Position numbers and translations under genes: made by a program. The notes beneath the pieces were generated by a model, which had not been told where the DNA came from, did no database searches, and was given only the letters and a program-made list of their open reading frames with translations. Below, piece after piece: positions 8,105 through 18,441 of a stretch of DNA of 64,000 nucleotides. The stretch comes from Corynebacterium urogenitale. GTDB lineage: Bacteria > Actinomycetota > Actinomycetes > Mycobacteriales > Mycobacteriaceae. The stretch is from positions 930,001-994,000 of the forward strand of contig NZ_CP045032.1 of assembly GCF_009026825.1 (NCBI RefSeq), read 5' to 3'. The first letter of the stretch is position 1. Each line of letters starts with the position of its first letter.

Positions 8105-9040
8105 ATGGTTTCCCGCCCTGCTTTGCCCGTTCCTGAGGCCCTGCGTGATGAAGAGTTGATCCGCAAGCATTATGAGCGGATGGCTCGCGCTGGTCTGGAG
8201 GAGGATCTAGGCTATGGTCCTGATTTAACGACCCTGTCCACCATCGCGAAAGATCAGGTCGGCCGTCGCGTTCTGCGTTCCCGTGCGTCCGGTGTTCTTT
8301 CTGGACTCGACGCCATCAGCGTCCTGCTTAAGGTTGCCGCTGAGCCCGAGTGGGGTTTGGGTGGCACAGTGGAGTTCCGCACTGCGTTGAGTAATGGTGA
8401 TCGCGTGCAGCCGGGGAAGGAGGTGGCTTTGCTGGAGGGGGACCTCCGTGCGATGCTCCAGTTGGAACGAAGCATGTTGAATATCGTGTCCCATGCTTCG
8501 GCGATTGCCACGCATACTGCTGAGTGGGTGGAGCGGCTGCCCGAGGGGGTAGTTGTGAGGGATTCCCGTAAGACGCTGCCGGGTTTGCGGATGTTGCAAA
8601 AGCGTGCGGTGGTTCACGGTGGCGGGGCGCCGCACCGGTGGGCCCTGGGTGATCAGGTGATGGTCAAGGACAATCATGTGCTCTCGCAAGCAGACCACTC
8701 GCAACCGGGCTCAGGAGCAGAGGATGCTGGGGATGTAGTCGCGGCCTACAAGCTGGTTCAGCACTGTGGGCAGTGGATCGAGGTGGAAGTCGATGACCTT
8801 GAACAACTCCGGGCAATTCTGCCTTACAAGCCCATGCAAATTCTGCTGGATAATTTCAGCCTTGAGGAGACCCGCCAAGCGGTGGCTCTGCGTGACGAGC
8901 ACAGTCCGGCGACGCTATTGGAATCCTCGGGGGGTCTCACCTTGGATAATGCTGCTGATTACGGTGCCACTGGTGTCGATTCAATAGCGGTGGGGGCGCT
9001 CACACACTCGGTCACGGTGCTCGATCTTGGTCTCGACTAG
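8105..9040 (+). CDS. nadC: Nicotinate-nucleotide pyrophosphorylase (carboxylating)
   Basis: Converts quinolinate and PRPP to nicotinate mononucleotide, the step after NadA. About 311 residues. Recognisable motifs are EEDLGYGPDLTT near the start, LQLERSMLNIVSHASAIAT, RDSRKTLPGLRMLQKRAVVHGGG (PRPP site), MVKDNH, and LLDNFS then ESSGGLTLDNAADYGATGVD near the end. ATG 8105 is preceded by AGGTGG; a GTG at 8093 directly after the nadA stop is the alternative. It forms an operon with nadA. The nadS cysteine desulfurase that I recall following nadC in C. glutamicum is absent here. Confidence 0.95.
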   Translation: MVSRPALPVPEALRDEELIRKHYERMARAGLEEDLGYGPDLTTLSTIAKDQVGRRVLRSRASGVLSGLDAISVLLKVAAEPEWGLGGTVEFRTALSNGDRVQPGKEVALLEGDLRAMLQLERSMLNIVSHASAIATHTAEWVERLPEGVVVRDSRKTLPGLRMLQKRAVVHGGGAPHRWALGDQVMVKDNHVLSQADHSQPGSGAEDAGDVVAAYKLVQHCGQWIEVEVDDLEQLRAILPYKPMQILLDNFSLEETRQAVALRDEHSPATLLESSGGLTLDNAADYGATGVDSIAVGALTHSVTVLDLGLD

Positions 9041-9057
9041 GGGTGACTAGGAGTGAG

Positions 9058-9287
9058 GTGGCGATATTTCTGAACTTTTGGAATTTCGCCACACCTGTGT
9101 GGGCGACATTGGGTTTTAGCCACCGTTTGCGTGGCGAAATTTGAGGCTGTGTGGAAATTTCGCCACTCGAGGGGATGGCAGCTGCGGGGGCGGCAGTTGC
9201 TGGTGGAGCTAGGCTGAAATTTCGCCACTTGGCCGAAGCTGACAGTAGTGGCGGCGGCAGCTGCAGGTCGGTGAGGCGTGGCGAAAT
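9058..9287. repeat. Six copies of a GTGGCGAAA motif forming hairpins
   Basis: The 348-base gap after nadC (9041-9388) holds no convincing gene. It contains GTGGCGATATTTC (9058) with its near complement at 9080-9092, GTGGCGAAATTT (9131-9142) with an exact 12-bp complement at 9155-9166, a further GAAATTTCGCCAC at 9216-9228 and GTGGCGAAAT at 9278-9287. The first two pairs can form stem-loops with loops of about 10-12 bases. The first pair could end the nadAC transcript, though no T-run follows. Confidence 0.75.
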
Positions 9288-9343
9288 GGCACTCGGGCCT
9301 GCTGTACGAGCCCACGGACTTCCAGAGCCAGCACTCGGCTCGC

Positions 9344-9393
9344 TATACGAGCCCACAGCCCCGCTAGTTATACGAGCCCACAGCCCCGCTAGT
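9344..9393. repeat. 25-bp perfect tandem repeat covering a stop codon
   Basis: Two identical, directly adjacent copies at 9344-9368 and 9369-9393, beginning TATACGAGCCCAC. A partial third copy (GTACGAGCCCAC) is at 9305-9316. The second copy contains the stop codon (9389-9391) of the minus-strand gene. Confidence 0.85.
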
Positions 9394-11239
9394 TCGTGCG
9401 GCGGAAGTCCTGGATGTAGCGGTAGTAGTCGATAAGCCCACCAATGACCGGGTCGAAATCTTCGTCCTCGTCCTGCAACCAGGAGTCCAGCTCAGGTAGC
9501 GCATTTGTGGCATGTGAGATCGCCAGATCAGCCTCGGCCGACAACCCCTGGGCGATCAGCCCGCCGGCCATTGTTAGCCACGCGCTTGCCGCTTTGATCG
9601 GATCGTGCGCCAAGTGGAATCCTTCAGCCGCACGGGTGGCATAGTCCACCACGTCCTTATCACTGGGGACAATATTCGCCATGGTCAGGTGCCATTCAGC
9701 CTTGTTCCACAACACATTCTGCTGCTCGGCGGCGGCCTGTTCTCCGGCCTTCTCAGAGTCTTTTTCCTCGATTCCTTCGACGTCACGCTCCAGCAATGAC
9801 CACGCTCGCTCCATGAGGGCTCGGGCTTCCTCGAATTCGATACTGACCGCCACAGCAATTGATTGGAGCACCTGCGACGCGTGACTGAACTCACCGACCT
9901 GCTCGTACAGTGCTGCGCGACGCTGTTGAATGCGCATCACTTCCTCCTCCAACCCCAGCTCTAGGCCAGCGAAGGTGGCGATCGTGTAGCACGTGTTGGT
10001 GCGATCTGTATCGGGGGTCAGCTCCGACCACTCTGCGATTGAGCAGGCGTTGTCCCATGCTTCTTGGTGCAGCCCGGCAACGAACGCGGCCTGGGCCAAC
10101 ATGGCCCGAATGTTGAGCAGGGCTGGGCACATGGGAATGCCCTGTGTTGCGTCGACCATGCGGGAAGCCAGGGACCAGGCCTCGCCGTCCCTACCCAGAG
10201 AGCTGAGCATGCGACAGGCGAGCTCAGCGCGTTCGAGGGCCATCACCGGAGCCCCCATCGCGATGGCGAGCTCGGCGCACTCGCTCCAATGCAGAGCAAC
10301 CTGGTTTTCTAACCAATCTTCACTGCCGTCGCCAAGCGTTGGATCCTCGGTCCGGTGGCCCAGCGGCGGATCTTCAGTCTCCCCGCCCGGTGCGAACTCC
10401 TCGGACTTGTCGCCGAGGGAGCGGCCGGCGTCCACGGACTCAGCCACATCTATGAGCGCCATCATCGCGAAATGCCCGAGCATGAAGTGCGCTTCATATC
10501 TCGGTGCTGACGTGTCCGCTAACTCCACAACCTTCAACGCGGTCTCTCGCGCTTCGGTCCGGCGCCCCGACGACCAGTGATTCTGTGCAAACCACAGCAA
10601 CTCATCCATCTTGTTGGCCGGGTTCTTGCCAAACCGCCACACCAACTGGGTGAAGAACTCCTGCAGGCGTGCTGCGTCGATCCCCGTCGCCTCCGCGTTG
10701 GTGGGCGAGGTGTTATTGGGCGGGGCGGAATTGATGCTCGACGCCACTGTGTGGGCGGTTGCTGCCGCAGTCGTGAGCGCGGCAGCCTGGCGCTTGCTCA
10801 CAGTGTTCCACGTCAGTGACTCGTCTTCACCGATAGTTGGGGCCTCTGGGTGTGGGCGCCACTGTAAGAATCGCTCGGCAACATCGGCGAGCATCAAGCT
10901 GGCGTCGGGCAGAGGGAAGACGGCGTGATCGGGCTGGTTGAGTGATTGATACGCCAGGTGCGCGGCGGCAACTAGGGCCAACTCGTGGTTATCGTGCTCC
11001 TTGGCCCAACGCTCCATGGATTGCAACGCGGTAATCGCTTCATCGCTGAGGCCCAACCAATCGGCGGCAGCGGCGCGGACGGGGTAGAATTCGCCCAATA
11101 ATTCGGGTGGTACTTCGGATTCATCGACAAGCCAGAAATCAGTGGCGTAGGAACTGATCAGTTCCCAACTTTTACGCGTGTCCCCGGCCACCGCGGCGGA
11201 GGCGGAAGCGCGCAGTAGAGACTCGATCGTCAGAGCCAT
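9389..11239 (-). CDS. Large helical hypothetical protein (TPR-like)
   Basis: 616 residues, soluble, almost wholly alpha-helical and rich in Ala, Glu, Leu and Trp, with repeated helix pairs such as MERWAKEHDNHELALVAAAH and ASQVLQSIAVAVSIEFEEA that suggest tetratricopeptide-type repeats. A low-complexity insert lies near residues 305-335 (TEDPPLGHRTEDPTLGDGSE). I see no enzyme motif. ATG 11239 (MALTIESLLRAS) is chosen because the longer frame would run through the hisD promoter region; AAGGAAGG lies upstream. It is divergent from hisD with 98 bases between them. The gene may be a corynebacterial scaffold protein; function unknown. Confidence 0.8.
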   Translation of the reverse strand: MALTIESLLRASASAAVAGDTRKSWELISSYATDFWLVDESEVPPELLGEFYPVRAAAADWLGLSDEAITALQSMERWAKEHDNHELALVAAAHLAYQSLNQPDHAVFPLPDASLMLADVAERFLQWRPHPEAPTIGEDESLTWNTVSKRQAAALTTAAATAHTVASSINSAPPNNTSPTNAEATGIDAARLQEFFTQLVWRFGKNPANKMDELLWFAQNHWSSGRRTEARETALKVVELADTSAPRYEAHFMLGHFAMMALIDVAESVDAGRSLGDKSEEFAPGGETEDPPLGHRTEDPTLGDGSEDWLENQVALHWSECAELAIAMGAPVMALERAELACRMLSSLGRDGEAWSLASRMVDATQGIPMCPALLNIRAMLAQAAFVAGLHQEAWDNACSIAEWSELTPDTDRTNTCYTIATFAGLELGLEEEVMRIQQRRAALYEQVGEFSHASQVLQSIAVAVSIEFEEARALMERAWSLLERDVEGIEEKDSEKAGEQAAAEQQNVLWNKAEWHLTMANIVPSDKDVVDYATRAAEGFHLAHDPIKAASAWLTMAGGLIAQGLSAEADLAISHATNALPELDSWLQDEDEDFDPVIGGLIDYYRYIQDFRRTN

Positions 11240-11337
11240 GACCTTGTGCACCTTCCTTTCTGCGCAGCTGAGTAAGATCGTGAACAAGCTTAGATAAGCC
11301 ACGTTAGTCGAAACGCCCAAAGGAGGACGTCCACACC

Positions 11338-12639
11338 ATGCTTGCCCGGATTGATCTGCGAGGACAGACCCCCACCGCATCCGAGCTGCGCCATGCCCTC
11401 CCGCGTGGTGGTACCGATGTGGACTCCGTTATTCCGACTGTAGCGCCCGTCGTCCAGGCAATCCGCGAGCGCGGTGCAGCAGCGGCCCTTGAGTATGGTG
11501 AGAAGTTCGATTCTGTGGTGCCTGCTTCGGTCCGCGTGCCGGAGGAGAAGTTCGCAGAAGCATTGGAGACTCTGGACACCAGCGTTGTGGATGCCCTGAA
11601 GGAGTCCATCCGTCGCGTCCGTGCTTTCCACTCCACACAGGTGCCGGAGGATCACAGTGTGGAAATCGCGCCGGGCGGTGTGGTTGCAGAGCGGTGGGTG
11701 CCAGTTGAGCGTGTTGGCCTGTACGTTCCTGGCGGTAAGGCTGTGTACCCGTCGTCTGTGATCATGAACGTGGTTCCGGCGCAGGAGGCGGGCGTGCAGT
11801 CGCTGGTTATTGCTTCCCCTCCGCAGGAAGATGGCTGGCCGCACCCAACGATCCTCGCTGCGTGTTCCTTGTTGGGCGTGGATGAGGTCTGGGCCGTTGG
11901 CGGCGCACAGGCTGTGGCTCTGCTGGCCTACGGTGATAGGGATGAGCAATTGGAGCCGGTCGATATGATCACTGGCCCGGGCAATATCTTCGTCACCGCT
12001 GCAAAACGCCTGGTGCGCGGCGTGGTGGGCATCGATTCGGAAGCCGGCCCGACCGAGATTGCTATTGTGGCCGACGCCAGCGCGAACGCTGTGGAGGTGG
12101 CCTATGATCTCATCAGCCAAGCCGAGCACGACCCGATGGCGGCCTCTGTCCTCATCACTACCTCAGAGGAGTTCGCAGACGCGGTGGACAAGGAAGTATC
12201 CGAGGGCTACTCCGTGACGCTCAATGCGGATCGTGTGAAGGAAGCTTTGGAGGGGCAACAGTCCGGGATTGTTGTGGTGGATACCGTCGAGGCAGCGATT
12301 GCGGCAGCTAATGCCTACGCTGCAGAGCACTTGGAGATCCACACTGAGGACTCCGAGAGCGTGGCTGCCAAGATCACCAACGCGGGCGCCATCTTCATCG
12401 GCCGCTACAGCCCGGTGCCACTGGGTGACTATTCCGCGGGCTCCAACCACGTGCTGCCGACCTCCGGCTCTGCGCGTCACAGCTCCGGCTTGTCCACGCA
12501 CACCTTCCTCAAGTCCATTCACGTGGTGAACTACAACAAGGAGGCGCTGCACGAGATCTCCGAGACCGTGCAGACCCTGGCTAAGGCGGAGCGCCTGCCA
12601 GCACACGGCGAGGCCATCGCCGCGCGTTTCACCGACTAG
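11338..12639 (+). CDS. hisD: Histidinol dehydrogenase
   Basis: Catalyses the last two steps of histidine synthesis, histidinol to histidine, with NAD and zinc. 433 residues, the normal size. Motifs seen: [65 protein letters not shown] and [18 protein letters not shown], covering the zinc-binding Gln/His and catalytic Glu/His pair. The ATG is preceded by an excellent AAAGGAGGA. A TAAGAT at 11273-11278 may be the -10 box, giving a leader of about 50 bases, too short for an attenuator. It begins the first his cluster. Confidence 0.97.
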   Translation: MLARIDLRGQTPTASELRHALPRGGTDVDSVIPTVAPVVQAIRERGAAAALEYGEKFDSVVPASVRVPEEKFAEALETLDTSVVDALKESIRRVRAFHSTQVPEDHSVEIAPGGVVAERWVPVERVGLYVPGGKAVYPSSVIMNVVPAQEAGVQSLVIASPPQEDGWPHPTILAACSLLGVDEVWAVGGAQAVALLAYGDRDEQLEPVDMITGPGNIFVTAAKRLVRGVVGIDSEAGPTEIAIVADASANAVEVAYDLISQAEHDPMAASVLITTSEEFADAVDKEVSEGYSVTLNADRVKEALEGQQSGIVVVDTVEAAIAAANAYAAEHLEIHTEDSESVAAKITNAGAIFIGRYSPVPLGDYSAGSNHVLPTSGSARHSSGLSTHTFLKSIHVVNYNKEALHEISETVQTLAKAERLPAHGEAIAARFTD

Positions 12640-12732
12640 CTAGTGCTGCGGGGAACACCTCGCAGCACACGCACCCTACTGTCCAGCACACTCTGTTCAG
12701 AGCACGAGCTTTCCCGAAAAGGAATACACCCC

Positions 12733-13833
12733 ATGGCACAGCTGTCCGATCTACCACTCCGCGAGGAACTGCGCGGAAAATCCGCCTACGGTGCTCCGCA
12801 GCTCAAGGTGGCAAACCAGCTCAACACCAACGAGAATCCGTACGCTCCCAGCCAGGCGATCATCGAGGAGATCGCCGCCAAGGTGCGTGAGCTAGGTGAG
12901 GAGCTCAACCGCTACCCGGACCGCGACGCGGTCGCCCTGCGCATGGAGCTCGCCCGCTACATCTCCCGCCAGACCGGCGTGGAGGTGACCGAGGAGAATG
13001 TATGGGCCGCTAACGGCTCCAACGAGGTGCTCCAGCAGCTGCTGCAGGCATTCGGCGGCCCGGGGCGCAAGGCTATGGGCTTTACCCCGAGCTACTCCAT
13101 GCACCCGATCCTGTCCGCCGGCACGCAGACTGAGTTCATCGCCGTGCCACGCGATGAGGATGCGCACTTCGCCATCGACATGGACAAGGCGCTTGCCGCC
13201 ATAGCCGAGCATTCTCCGGAGGTCATCTTCGTCACGACTCCAAACAACCCCACGGGTAATGTGACTAGCCTCGAGGAGATCCGCCAGCTTCTGGATTCCG
13301 CGCCGGGCATCGTCATTGTGGATGAGGCTTATGCAGAGTTCTCCGACGAGCCATCTGCGACCACGTTGCTGGCGGAGTACCCCACCAAGCTCGTGGTCTC
13401 CCGCACGATGAGCAAGGCCTTCGACTTTGCCGGTGGCCGACTGGGTTACTTCGTTGCCGACCCTGCGTTCATCGAGGCCGTGATGCTTGTGCGTTTGCCG
13501 TATCACCTGTCCACTCTCTCCCAGGCTGCGGCCACTGCAGCATTGCACTACAGCGAGGACACTCTGGCAACGGTGGCCACGCTGCGGACGGAGCGCGACC
13601 GTGTGGTCGCTCGTTTGCGCGAGTTGGGTTATGACGTGGTGGATTCCCACTCCAATTTCGTCTTCTTTGGCCACTTTGATGATGCTCATGCCACCTGGGA
13701 GCAGTTCTTGGCGCGAGATGTTCTTATCCGCGATGTGGGCGTGGCTGGCTGGTTGCGCACCACCATTGGCCTCCCAGAGGAAAACGATGCATTCTTAAAG
13801 GCAGCGGAAGAACTCACCCCTGCGGGCGGGTAA
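12733..13833 (+). CDS. hisC: Histidinol-phosphate aminotransferase
   Basis: PLP-dependent class I/II aminotransferase that makes histidinol phosphate from imidazole-acetol phosphate. The 366 residues contain [11 protein letters not shown], the [16 protein letters not shown] cofactor motif (seen as [13 protein letters not shown]), VDEAYAEFS and the lysine motif [17 protein letters not shown]. The start at 12733 ([11 protein letters not shown]) has AAAAGGAA upstream; the frame is open for another 90 bases but without a ribosome site. It follows hisD by 93 bases and is probably co-transcribed with it. Confidence 0.96.
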   Translation: MAQLSDLPLREELRGKSAYGAPQLKVANQLNTNENPYAPSQAIIEEIAAKVRELGEELNRYPDRDAVALRMELARYISRQTGVEVTEENVWAANGSNEVLQQLLQAFGGPGRKAMGFTPSYSMHPILSAGTQTEFIAVPRDEDAHFAIDMDKALAAIAEHSPEVIFVTTPNNPTGNVTSLEEIRQLLDSAPGIVIVDEAYAEFSDEPSATTLLAEYPTKLVVSRTMSKAFDFAGGRLGYFVADPAFIEAVMLVRLPYHLSTLSQAAATAALHYSEDTLATVATLRTERDRVVARLRELGYDVVDSHSNFVFFGHFDDAHATWEQFLARDVLIRDVGVAGWLRTTIGLPEENDAFLKAAEELTPAGG

Positions 13834-13937
13834 TGTCTGTGCGTGCGTTGATGCGTTTCTGGGATGTACTTTGGCAATCTCCGATCGGCAACGCATGATC
13901 ACCAAGTATTGACGTTGTGAAGGTTTATAGAGGAATC

Positions 13938-14558
13938 ATGGATCGCACTACCAGCGCTTCGGCACGTATTGGTCGGGTCACTCGCACGACCCGCGAGTCG
14001 GATATCACCGTGGAGATTAACCTCGACGGCACCGGTGTCACAGACATCGATACTGGTCTGCCGTTTTTCGATCACATGCTCACGGCGTTCGGCGCGCATG
14101 GTTCTTTCGATCTGACGGTTCATGCTAAGGGCGATATCGAAATCGACGCCCACCACACCGTCGAGGACACGGGCATCGTTCTAGGGCAAGCTCTGGGCGA
14201 GGCACTGGGGGAGAAGAAGGGCATTCGTCGCTTCGGTGACTCCTTCATTCCGATGGATGAGACTTTGGCCCACGCCGCTGTGGATGTCTCCGGTCGCCCG
14301 TACTACGTGGGAACCGGGGAACCAGAGGCAATGCTGCACACGATTATTGGCGGCCATTACGCCACGGTGATCAACCAGCACTTCTTCGAAACGCTGGCGC
14401 TCAATGCCCGTATTGCCCTGCACGTGCGCTGCCTTTACGGCCGCGACCCACACCACATCACCGAGGCGGAATTTAAAGCCGTGGCTCGCGCTTTGCGTGA
14501 GGCCACAGAGGACGACCCCCGCGTGTCCGGCATTCCGTCAACGAAGGGAGCTCTTTAG
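13938..14558 (+). CDS. hisB: Imidazoleglycerol-phosphate dehydratase
   Basis: Dehydrates imidazole glycerol phosphate to imidazole acetol phosphate using two manganese ions. 206 residues, the monofunctional dehydratase size with no fused phosphatase. Metal ligands are visible in [18 protein letters not shown] and [12 protein letters not shown]; the [25 protein letters not shown] region is also typical. ATG 13938 follows AGAGGAA. The gap from hisC is 104 bases. The MFS gene starts 6 bases after the stop, so the two are in one operon. Confidence 0.97.
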   Translation: MDRTTSASARIGRVTRTTRESDITVEINLDGTGVTDIDTGLPFFDHMLTAFGAHGSFDLTVHAKGDIEIDAHHTVEDTGIVLGQALGEALGEKKGIRRFGDSFIPMDETLAHAAVDVSGRPYYVGTGEPEAMLHTIIGGHYATVINQHFFETLALNARIALHVRCLYGRDPHHITEAEFKAVARALREATEDDPRVSGIPSTKGAL

Positions 14559-14563
14559 TATTC

Positions 14564-15898
14564 ATGGCACGTCAACGAGCTCTTTTAGCTGAGGAACTCG
14601 AAAAGATTGACAACTTGTGGGAGGCTCCGGGCCTCCGTGCCACCCTCATCAGCGTGTTTTGCGCTTTTGGTGGGTGGTCTTTGCTGTTGCCAGTCATCCC
14701 CTTGGCTGTGATTCAGAATGGTGGTTCGGATTCCCTCGCTGGTCTGTCCACGGGGGTCTTCATGGCCGCCACGGTGTGTACTCAGGCATTCACGCCGTGG
14801 GCGATTCGCCGCTTGGGATTCCCGCCGATCATGGTTTTTGCCGCCCTGATGCTGGGTTTGCCCGCACTGGTGTACATCTGGAACATGTCAGCCGTACCGC
14901 TGCTGGCGGTCGCCGTGTTGCGAGGCATCGGTTTCGGTGCGGTGACGGTCGCGGAGGCGGCGCTCATTGCGGAGCTCGTGCCTCCACGGTTGGTGGGCAA
15001 TTCCTCCGCCGCTTTGGGCGTGGCCGTGGGTGTGTCTCAACTGGTGAGTTTCCCCTTGGGTCTGTGGGTGTATTCCACATTTGGGGGCGGCGCTGTTTTC
15101 GCCCTCGCTGCGGTCTACGCCCTCGTTGGTGCCTTGTGCGGTATGTGGGTTCCTGCGAAACGGGCAGCGGTTTCTTCATCCGACGACACCAGCCCCAGCT
15201 CCTCACAGGAAGCTCCAGCGACGGAACAAACAGCTGCGACGTGGAAGCTGGCGACGGTTCCTGGCTTGGCTATCGGTGGCATTGCCACGGGATTCGCTGC
15301 GTTTTCCACCTTCCTCGCTCCAGCTGCGGAGAACATTGACTTGGCGGTGGCGGGGCTGATCTCCGCGGCCGGTCTTTCGGTGCTCGGTGGATTCCAGATG
15401 ATCGGACGCGTGATCGCGGGCCGCCACGCCTCGAATACTGGTGAAGTAGGTCAGCTGGCGGCGCTTGGACTCGCGTTCGGTGTTGCTGGAGTGGCGATTG
15501 CTGGTGGCATGATTCTGGCACGCCCTGAGGGGGTACTCCTGTGCCTCATCGCTTTCTTCGCCGCAGCCGTGTTTGGCTTCGGATTCGGCATCGTACAAAA
15601 CGAGGCTCTATTGATGCTCTTCGACCGTCTGCCGCGTAGTAAATCTGCCCAAGCTAGTGCTCTGTGGAATATGACATTCGACTCGGGTACTGGGCTTGGA
15701 GCCGTGCTACTCGGTGTAGTTGCCAGCGTGTTCGCTTACCACGGGGCGTTCTTTGTTGCTGGAGCGATCATCGTCATGGCGTGTGCTGGCGTCGTTGTTG
15801 ACAGGGTAGTGGGCAAGCAGCGCATGCAGGAGCAAAGGAATCGGCTGGAGAGGCTCACGGAGGACACACCGAGGGTTCGTGGCAACGACGTGAACTAG
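14564..15898 (+). CDS. MFS transporter in the his cluster
   Basis: 444 residues with about 12 hydrophobic helices split by a Ser/Thr-rich cytoplasmic loop near residues 203-225. It belongs to the major facilitator superfamily by its general layout; the loop after helix 2 ([12 protein letters not shown]) fits the MFS loop position. I recall a transporter gene at the same place (after hisB) in C. glutamicum. The substrate is not known; export or uptake of a histidine-related compound is only a guess from position. It ends 20 bases before hisH. Confidence 0.9.
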   Translation: MARQRALLAEELEKIDNLWEAPGLRATLISVFCAFGGWSLLLPVIPLAVIQNGGSDSLAGLSTGVFMAATVCTQAFTPWAIRRLGFPPIMVFAALMLGLPALVYIWNMSAVPLLAVAVLRGIGFGAVTVAEAALIAELVPPRLVGNSSAALGVAVGVSQLVSFPLGLWVYSTFGGGAVFALAAVYALVGALCGMWVPAKRAAVSSSDDTSPSSSQEAPATEQTAATWKLATVPGLAIGGIATGFAAFSTFLAPAAENIDLAVAGLISAAGLSVLGGFQMIGRVIAGRHASNTGEVGQLAALGLAFGVAGVAIAGGMILARPEGVLLCLIAFFAAAVFGFGFGIVQNEALLMLFDRLPRSKSAQASALWNMTFDSGTGLGAVLLGVVASVFAYHGAFFVAGAIIVMACAGVVVDRVVGKQRMQEQRNRLERLTEDTPRVRGNDVN

Positions 15899-15904
15899 AC
15901 GCAC

Positions 15905-15910
15905 TAAGAT
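15905..15910 (+). promoter_or_regulatory. Possible -10 box of hisH (leaderless)
   Basis: TAAGAT, 8 bases before the hisH ATG, with no ribosome site between. It lies in the 20-base gap after the MFS gene. Confidence 0.5.
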
Positions 15911-15918
15911 ACAGGCGT

Positions 15919-16611
15919 ATGACGGAGACCACTGCTACCCCCGCCGGCGATACCGCCTCCAAGCCGACCGTTGCCCTGCTCGATTACGGCAGTGGTAACG
16001 TCCGATCAGCCCAACGCGCACTGGAACGCGCAGGTGCTGAGGTCACAGTGACCCACGATCCGAAGGTAGTGCTCGCTGCCGACGGATTGCTGGTGCCGGG
16101 CGTGGGCGCCTTCGCCGCCTGCATGGAAGGCCTGAAGGCGGTCAAGGGCGACCGAATGATTGGGGAGCGTCTTGCTGGTGGTCGTCCCGTATTGGGCATC
16201 TGCGTGGGAATGCAGATCATGTTCGAACATGGGGTGGAATTCGCCGATGGTGAAGGTTCAACGCCTGCTGAAGGAACCGGCGAGTGGCCGGGGACCGTCG
16301 AGCACCTTGACGCAGATGTACTTCCCCACATGGGCTGGAACACAGTAGACGTGGCGGAAGGCTCCGCCCTTTTCGCCGGTGCGCGACCGGATGAGCGCTA
16401 CTACTTTGTTCACTCCTACGGTGTGCGCGATTGGGAACTCATCACCGATGGGCGCACCGAAGCGCCGCTCGTGCACTGGGCAGAACACGGCCGTTCGCGT
16501 TTCGTCGCAGCTGTGGAAAACGGGCCACTGTGGGCAACCCAATTCCATCCAGAAAAGTCTGGCGATGCCGGAGCACTGCTTTTGCGCAACTGGGTAGATA
16601 CCCTGCGTTAA
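15919..16611 (+). CDS. hisH: Imidazole glycerol phosphate synthase, glutaminase subunit
   Basis: HisH supplies ammonia from glutamine to HisF. 230 residues of a class I glutamine amidotransferase. The start of the domain reads [25 protein letters not shown], the oxyanion/nucleophile motif is [15 protein letters not shown] (Cys), and the His/Glu of the triad are in [12 protein letters not shown]. The N-terminal 14 residues before VALLDYG are a short corynebacterial-style extension. A 127-base gap follows before hisA. Confidence 0.96.
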   Translation: MTETTATPAGDTASKPTVALLDYGSGNVRSAQRALERAGAEVTVTHDPKVVLAADGLLVPGVGAFAACMEGLKAVKGDRMIGERLAGGRPVLGICVGMQIMFEHGVEFADGEGSTPAEGTGEWPGTVEHLDADVLPHMGWNTVDVAEGSALFAGARPDERYYFVHSYGVRDWELITDGRTEAPLVHWAEHGRSRFVAAVENGPLWATQFHPEKSGDAGALLLRNWVDTLR

Positions 16612-16738
16612 ACTCATTTGAGTTAGGTCACACTGCCATCGCTGGTGCAATCTAAAGTACATAGCCCTAGGGTGCTGTAGTCCGCTGTAGAACAACGTCC
16701 GAAAATACTCACAAACGCTCGAATAGGAACCACAACTC

Positions 16739-17488
16739 ATGTCCTCCTCTGCTAACCGCCTGGTCCTTCTTCCCGCAGTCGATGTTGCCGATGGCCAGGC
16801 CGTCCGACTCGTGCAAGGTGAAGCCGGAACGGAGACCAACTACGGCGCGCCACTCGATGCGGCGATGGCATGGCAGAATGCCGGGGCCGAGTGGGTGCAC
16901 CTTGTCGACCTCGACGCAGCCTTTGGACGCGGCAGCAATTTTGAAATTCTGCGAGACGTTGTCGGCAAGCTAGATATCGACGTGGAGCTGTCCGGTGGCA
17001 TTCGCGATGACGAGTCCCTAGAACGTGCACTATCCACGGGTTGTCGCCGTGTGAATATTGGCACCGCCGCGCTGGAAGATCCGGAGTGGTGCGAGCAGAT
17101 TATCCACAAGTACGGCGACCGTGTGGCCATCGGCCTGGATACCCGCGAGGTCGATGGTGAGTGGCGTTTGCGTGGACGCGGCTGGACCTCCGACGGCGGC
17201 GAGCTGTGGGAGGTGCTGGAGCGTCTGGATTCCCAGGGTGTTTCCCGCCTTGTGGTCACAGACGTGTCCCGCGACGGCATGCTGAACGGCCCTAATATCG
17301 ACCTGCTGCGTGAGGTTTCCGCCGCTACCGACGCACCAGTGGTGGCCTCGGGCGGTATTTCCTCCCTTGACGATATTCGTAACCTCGCGAAGATCGTCGA
17401 AGAGGGCGTTGATTCTGCGATCGTCGGCAAAGCTTTGTACGCAGGCAAATTCACTCTGGAAGAGGCTTTGGAGGCTGCGCAACCATGA
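16739..17488 (+). CDS. priA: Phosphoribosyl isomerase, HisA with PriA-type features
   Basis: Beta/alpha barrel isomerase converting ProFAR to PRFAR. 249 residues. Asp15 (LLPAVD) and Asp175 (VVTDVSRDG) match the catalytic pair. The sequence is very close, by eye, to the mycobacterial PriA that also performs the TrpF reaction: [35 protein letters not shown] and the [12 protein letters not shown] loop with Arg147 and Trp149. No trpF lies in the adjacent trp cluster, so a dual role is likely. An AGGAA precedes the ATG and a TAAAGT near 16653 may be its own -10 box. The stop overlaps impA. The symbol hisA is equally valid. Confidence 0.93.
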   Translation: MSSSANRLVLLPAVDVADGQAVRLVQGEAGTETNYGAPLDAAMAWQNAGAEWVHLVDLDAAFGRGSNFEILRDVVGKLDIDVELSGGIRDDESLERALSTGCRRVNIGTAALEDPEWCEQIIHKYGDRVAIGLDTREVDGEWRLRGRGWTSDGGELWEVLERLDSQGVSRLVVTDVSRDGMLNGPNIDLLREVSAATDAPVVASGGISSLDDIRNLAKIVEEGVDSAIVGKALYAGKFTLEEALEAAQP

Positions 17489-18441
17489 TGGAGGACCTCG
17501 ATACTCGCGCATTGCTAGCAATCGCTGAGGCCGCTGTGGACGAGGCAGAATCCACCTTCTCGGCCGCAGTCGGTGCGGAGCCGGAAGTCATCAAGTCCCC
17601 TGGCGACTTCGCTACGGAGGCGGATCTTTCCGTTGAACGCCAGCTGCGCACGCTATTGACGCAGTACACGGGGTTGCCCGTTCACGGTGAGGAGTACGGC
17701 ACCGTCCGTCCAGGGGAAATCCCAGGTGAGAAGCCACAGGAGCGCTATCCCACCGACGATATGGCCGATGGGTTGGATGGTCCCCGTGCCGCGGCTGTTA
17801 CTGCGTCGGAGAACGACGAACCCGAGACGTACTGGGTGGTTGACCCCATTGACGGCACGGCTAATTATGCGGTCGGCAATCCTTTCGCATGCATCCTCGT
17901 GTCACTTATGCACAAAGGCGAAGCGCTGCTGTCGGTGACGGAAATGCCATTGCTAGGCCGGCGCATTTCCGCACGCAAGGGGCACGGCCTGCTTGTCGAT
18001 GGGTTGCCTGCGCGCCCGCTGCCACCGTCGGATCCAGGGGTCACGCAAATCAGCTTTGGTTCCATCCTCTCCCAACGTCGCGGCAACCTGCCGATCAGCT
18101 ATCGCCAGGACATGCTCAATGAGATTGGCAAGTCCTATCCGCGCATGCGTGTGACCGGGTCCGTGGGCATCGACCTGGCATTTACTGCCGCTGGTGTGTT
18201 CGGCGGAACCGTGACCTTCAGCCCGAACCTGTGGGATAACGCTGCGGGCATCCTGGCCGTCCAGGAAAATGGCGGCGTCGCCACGGACTTTGCTGGGAAT
18301 CCCTGGAAGCCGGGTGTCTCCGGGCTCGTTGCAGGCGAACCGGAGGTTCATGCCACATTGCTGCAGCACATTCAGTCCGTGCCAATCGGAACGGCTGCCC
18401 GGAATGCTCAGGAAATCCGTGATCGAGGAGGAATCAGATGA
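17485..18441 (+). CDS. impA: Inositol monophosphatase family protein
   Basis: A Mg-dependent sugar-phosphate phosphatase of 318 residues. Metal-binding motifs are [23 protein letters not shown] and [17 protein letters not shown]. It is longer than usual because of an insert (about residues 73-110) between the Glu and the DPIDGT motif. The start overlaps the hisA stop (ATGA) and its stop overlaps hisF, so it is tightly coupled inside the his operon. A gene of this type at this position is called impA in C. glutamicum as I recall. Histidinol-phosphate phosphatase activity is possible from context but not proven by motifs. Confidence 0.9.
   Translation: MMEDLDTRALLAIAEAAVDEAESTFSAAVGAEPEVIKSPGDFATEADLSVERQLRTLLTQYTGLPVHGEEYGTVRPGEIPGEKPQERYPTDDMADGLDGPRAAAVTASENDEPETYWVVDPIDGTANYAVGNPFACILVSLMHKGEALLSVTEMPLLGRRISARKGHGLLVDGLPARPLPPSDPGVTQISFGSILSQRRGNLPISYRQDMLNEIGKSYPRMRVTGSVGIDLAFTAAGVFGGTVTFSPNLWDNAAGILAVQENGGVATDFAGNPWKPGVSGLVAGEPEVHATLLQHIQSVPIGTAARNAQEIRDRGGIR

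Noticed and set aside
9012..9356. Minus-strand frames of 92 and 114 codons with repeated WRNF and VAKFQ peptides
   Set aside because: The peptides are produced by the GTGGCGAAA repeat read in different frames, two frames overlap, and there is no ribosome site.
11240..11337. T-box or histidine-responsive riboswitch before hisD
   Set aside because: The gap is 98 bases and the apparent leader about 50, with no T-box conserved element visible.
11290..12129. Minus-strand frame across hisD
   Set aside because: Composition is that of an antisense shadow (rich in His, Arg, Leu) and it crosses the hisD promoter.
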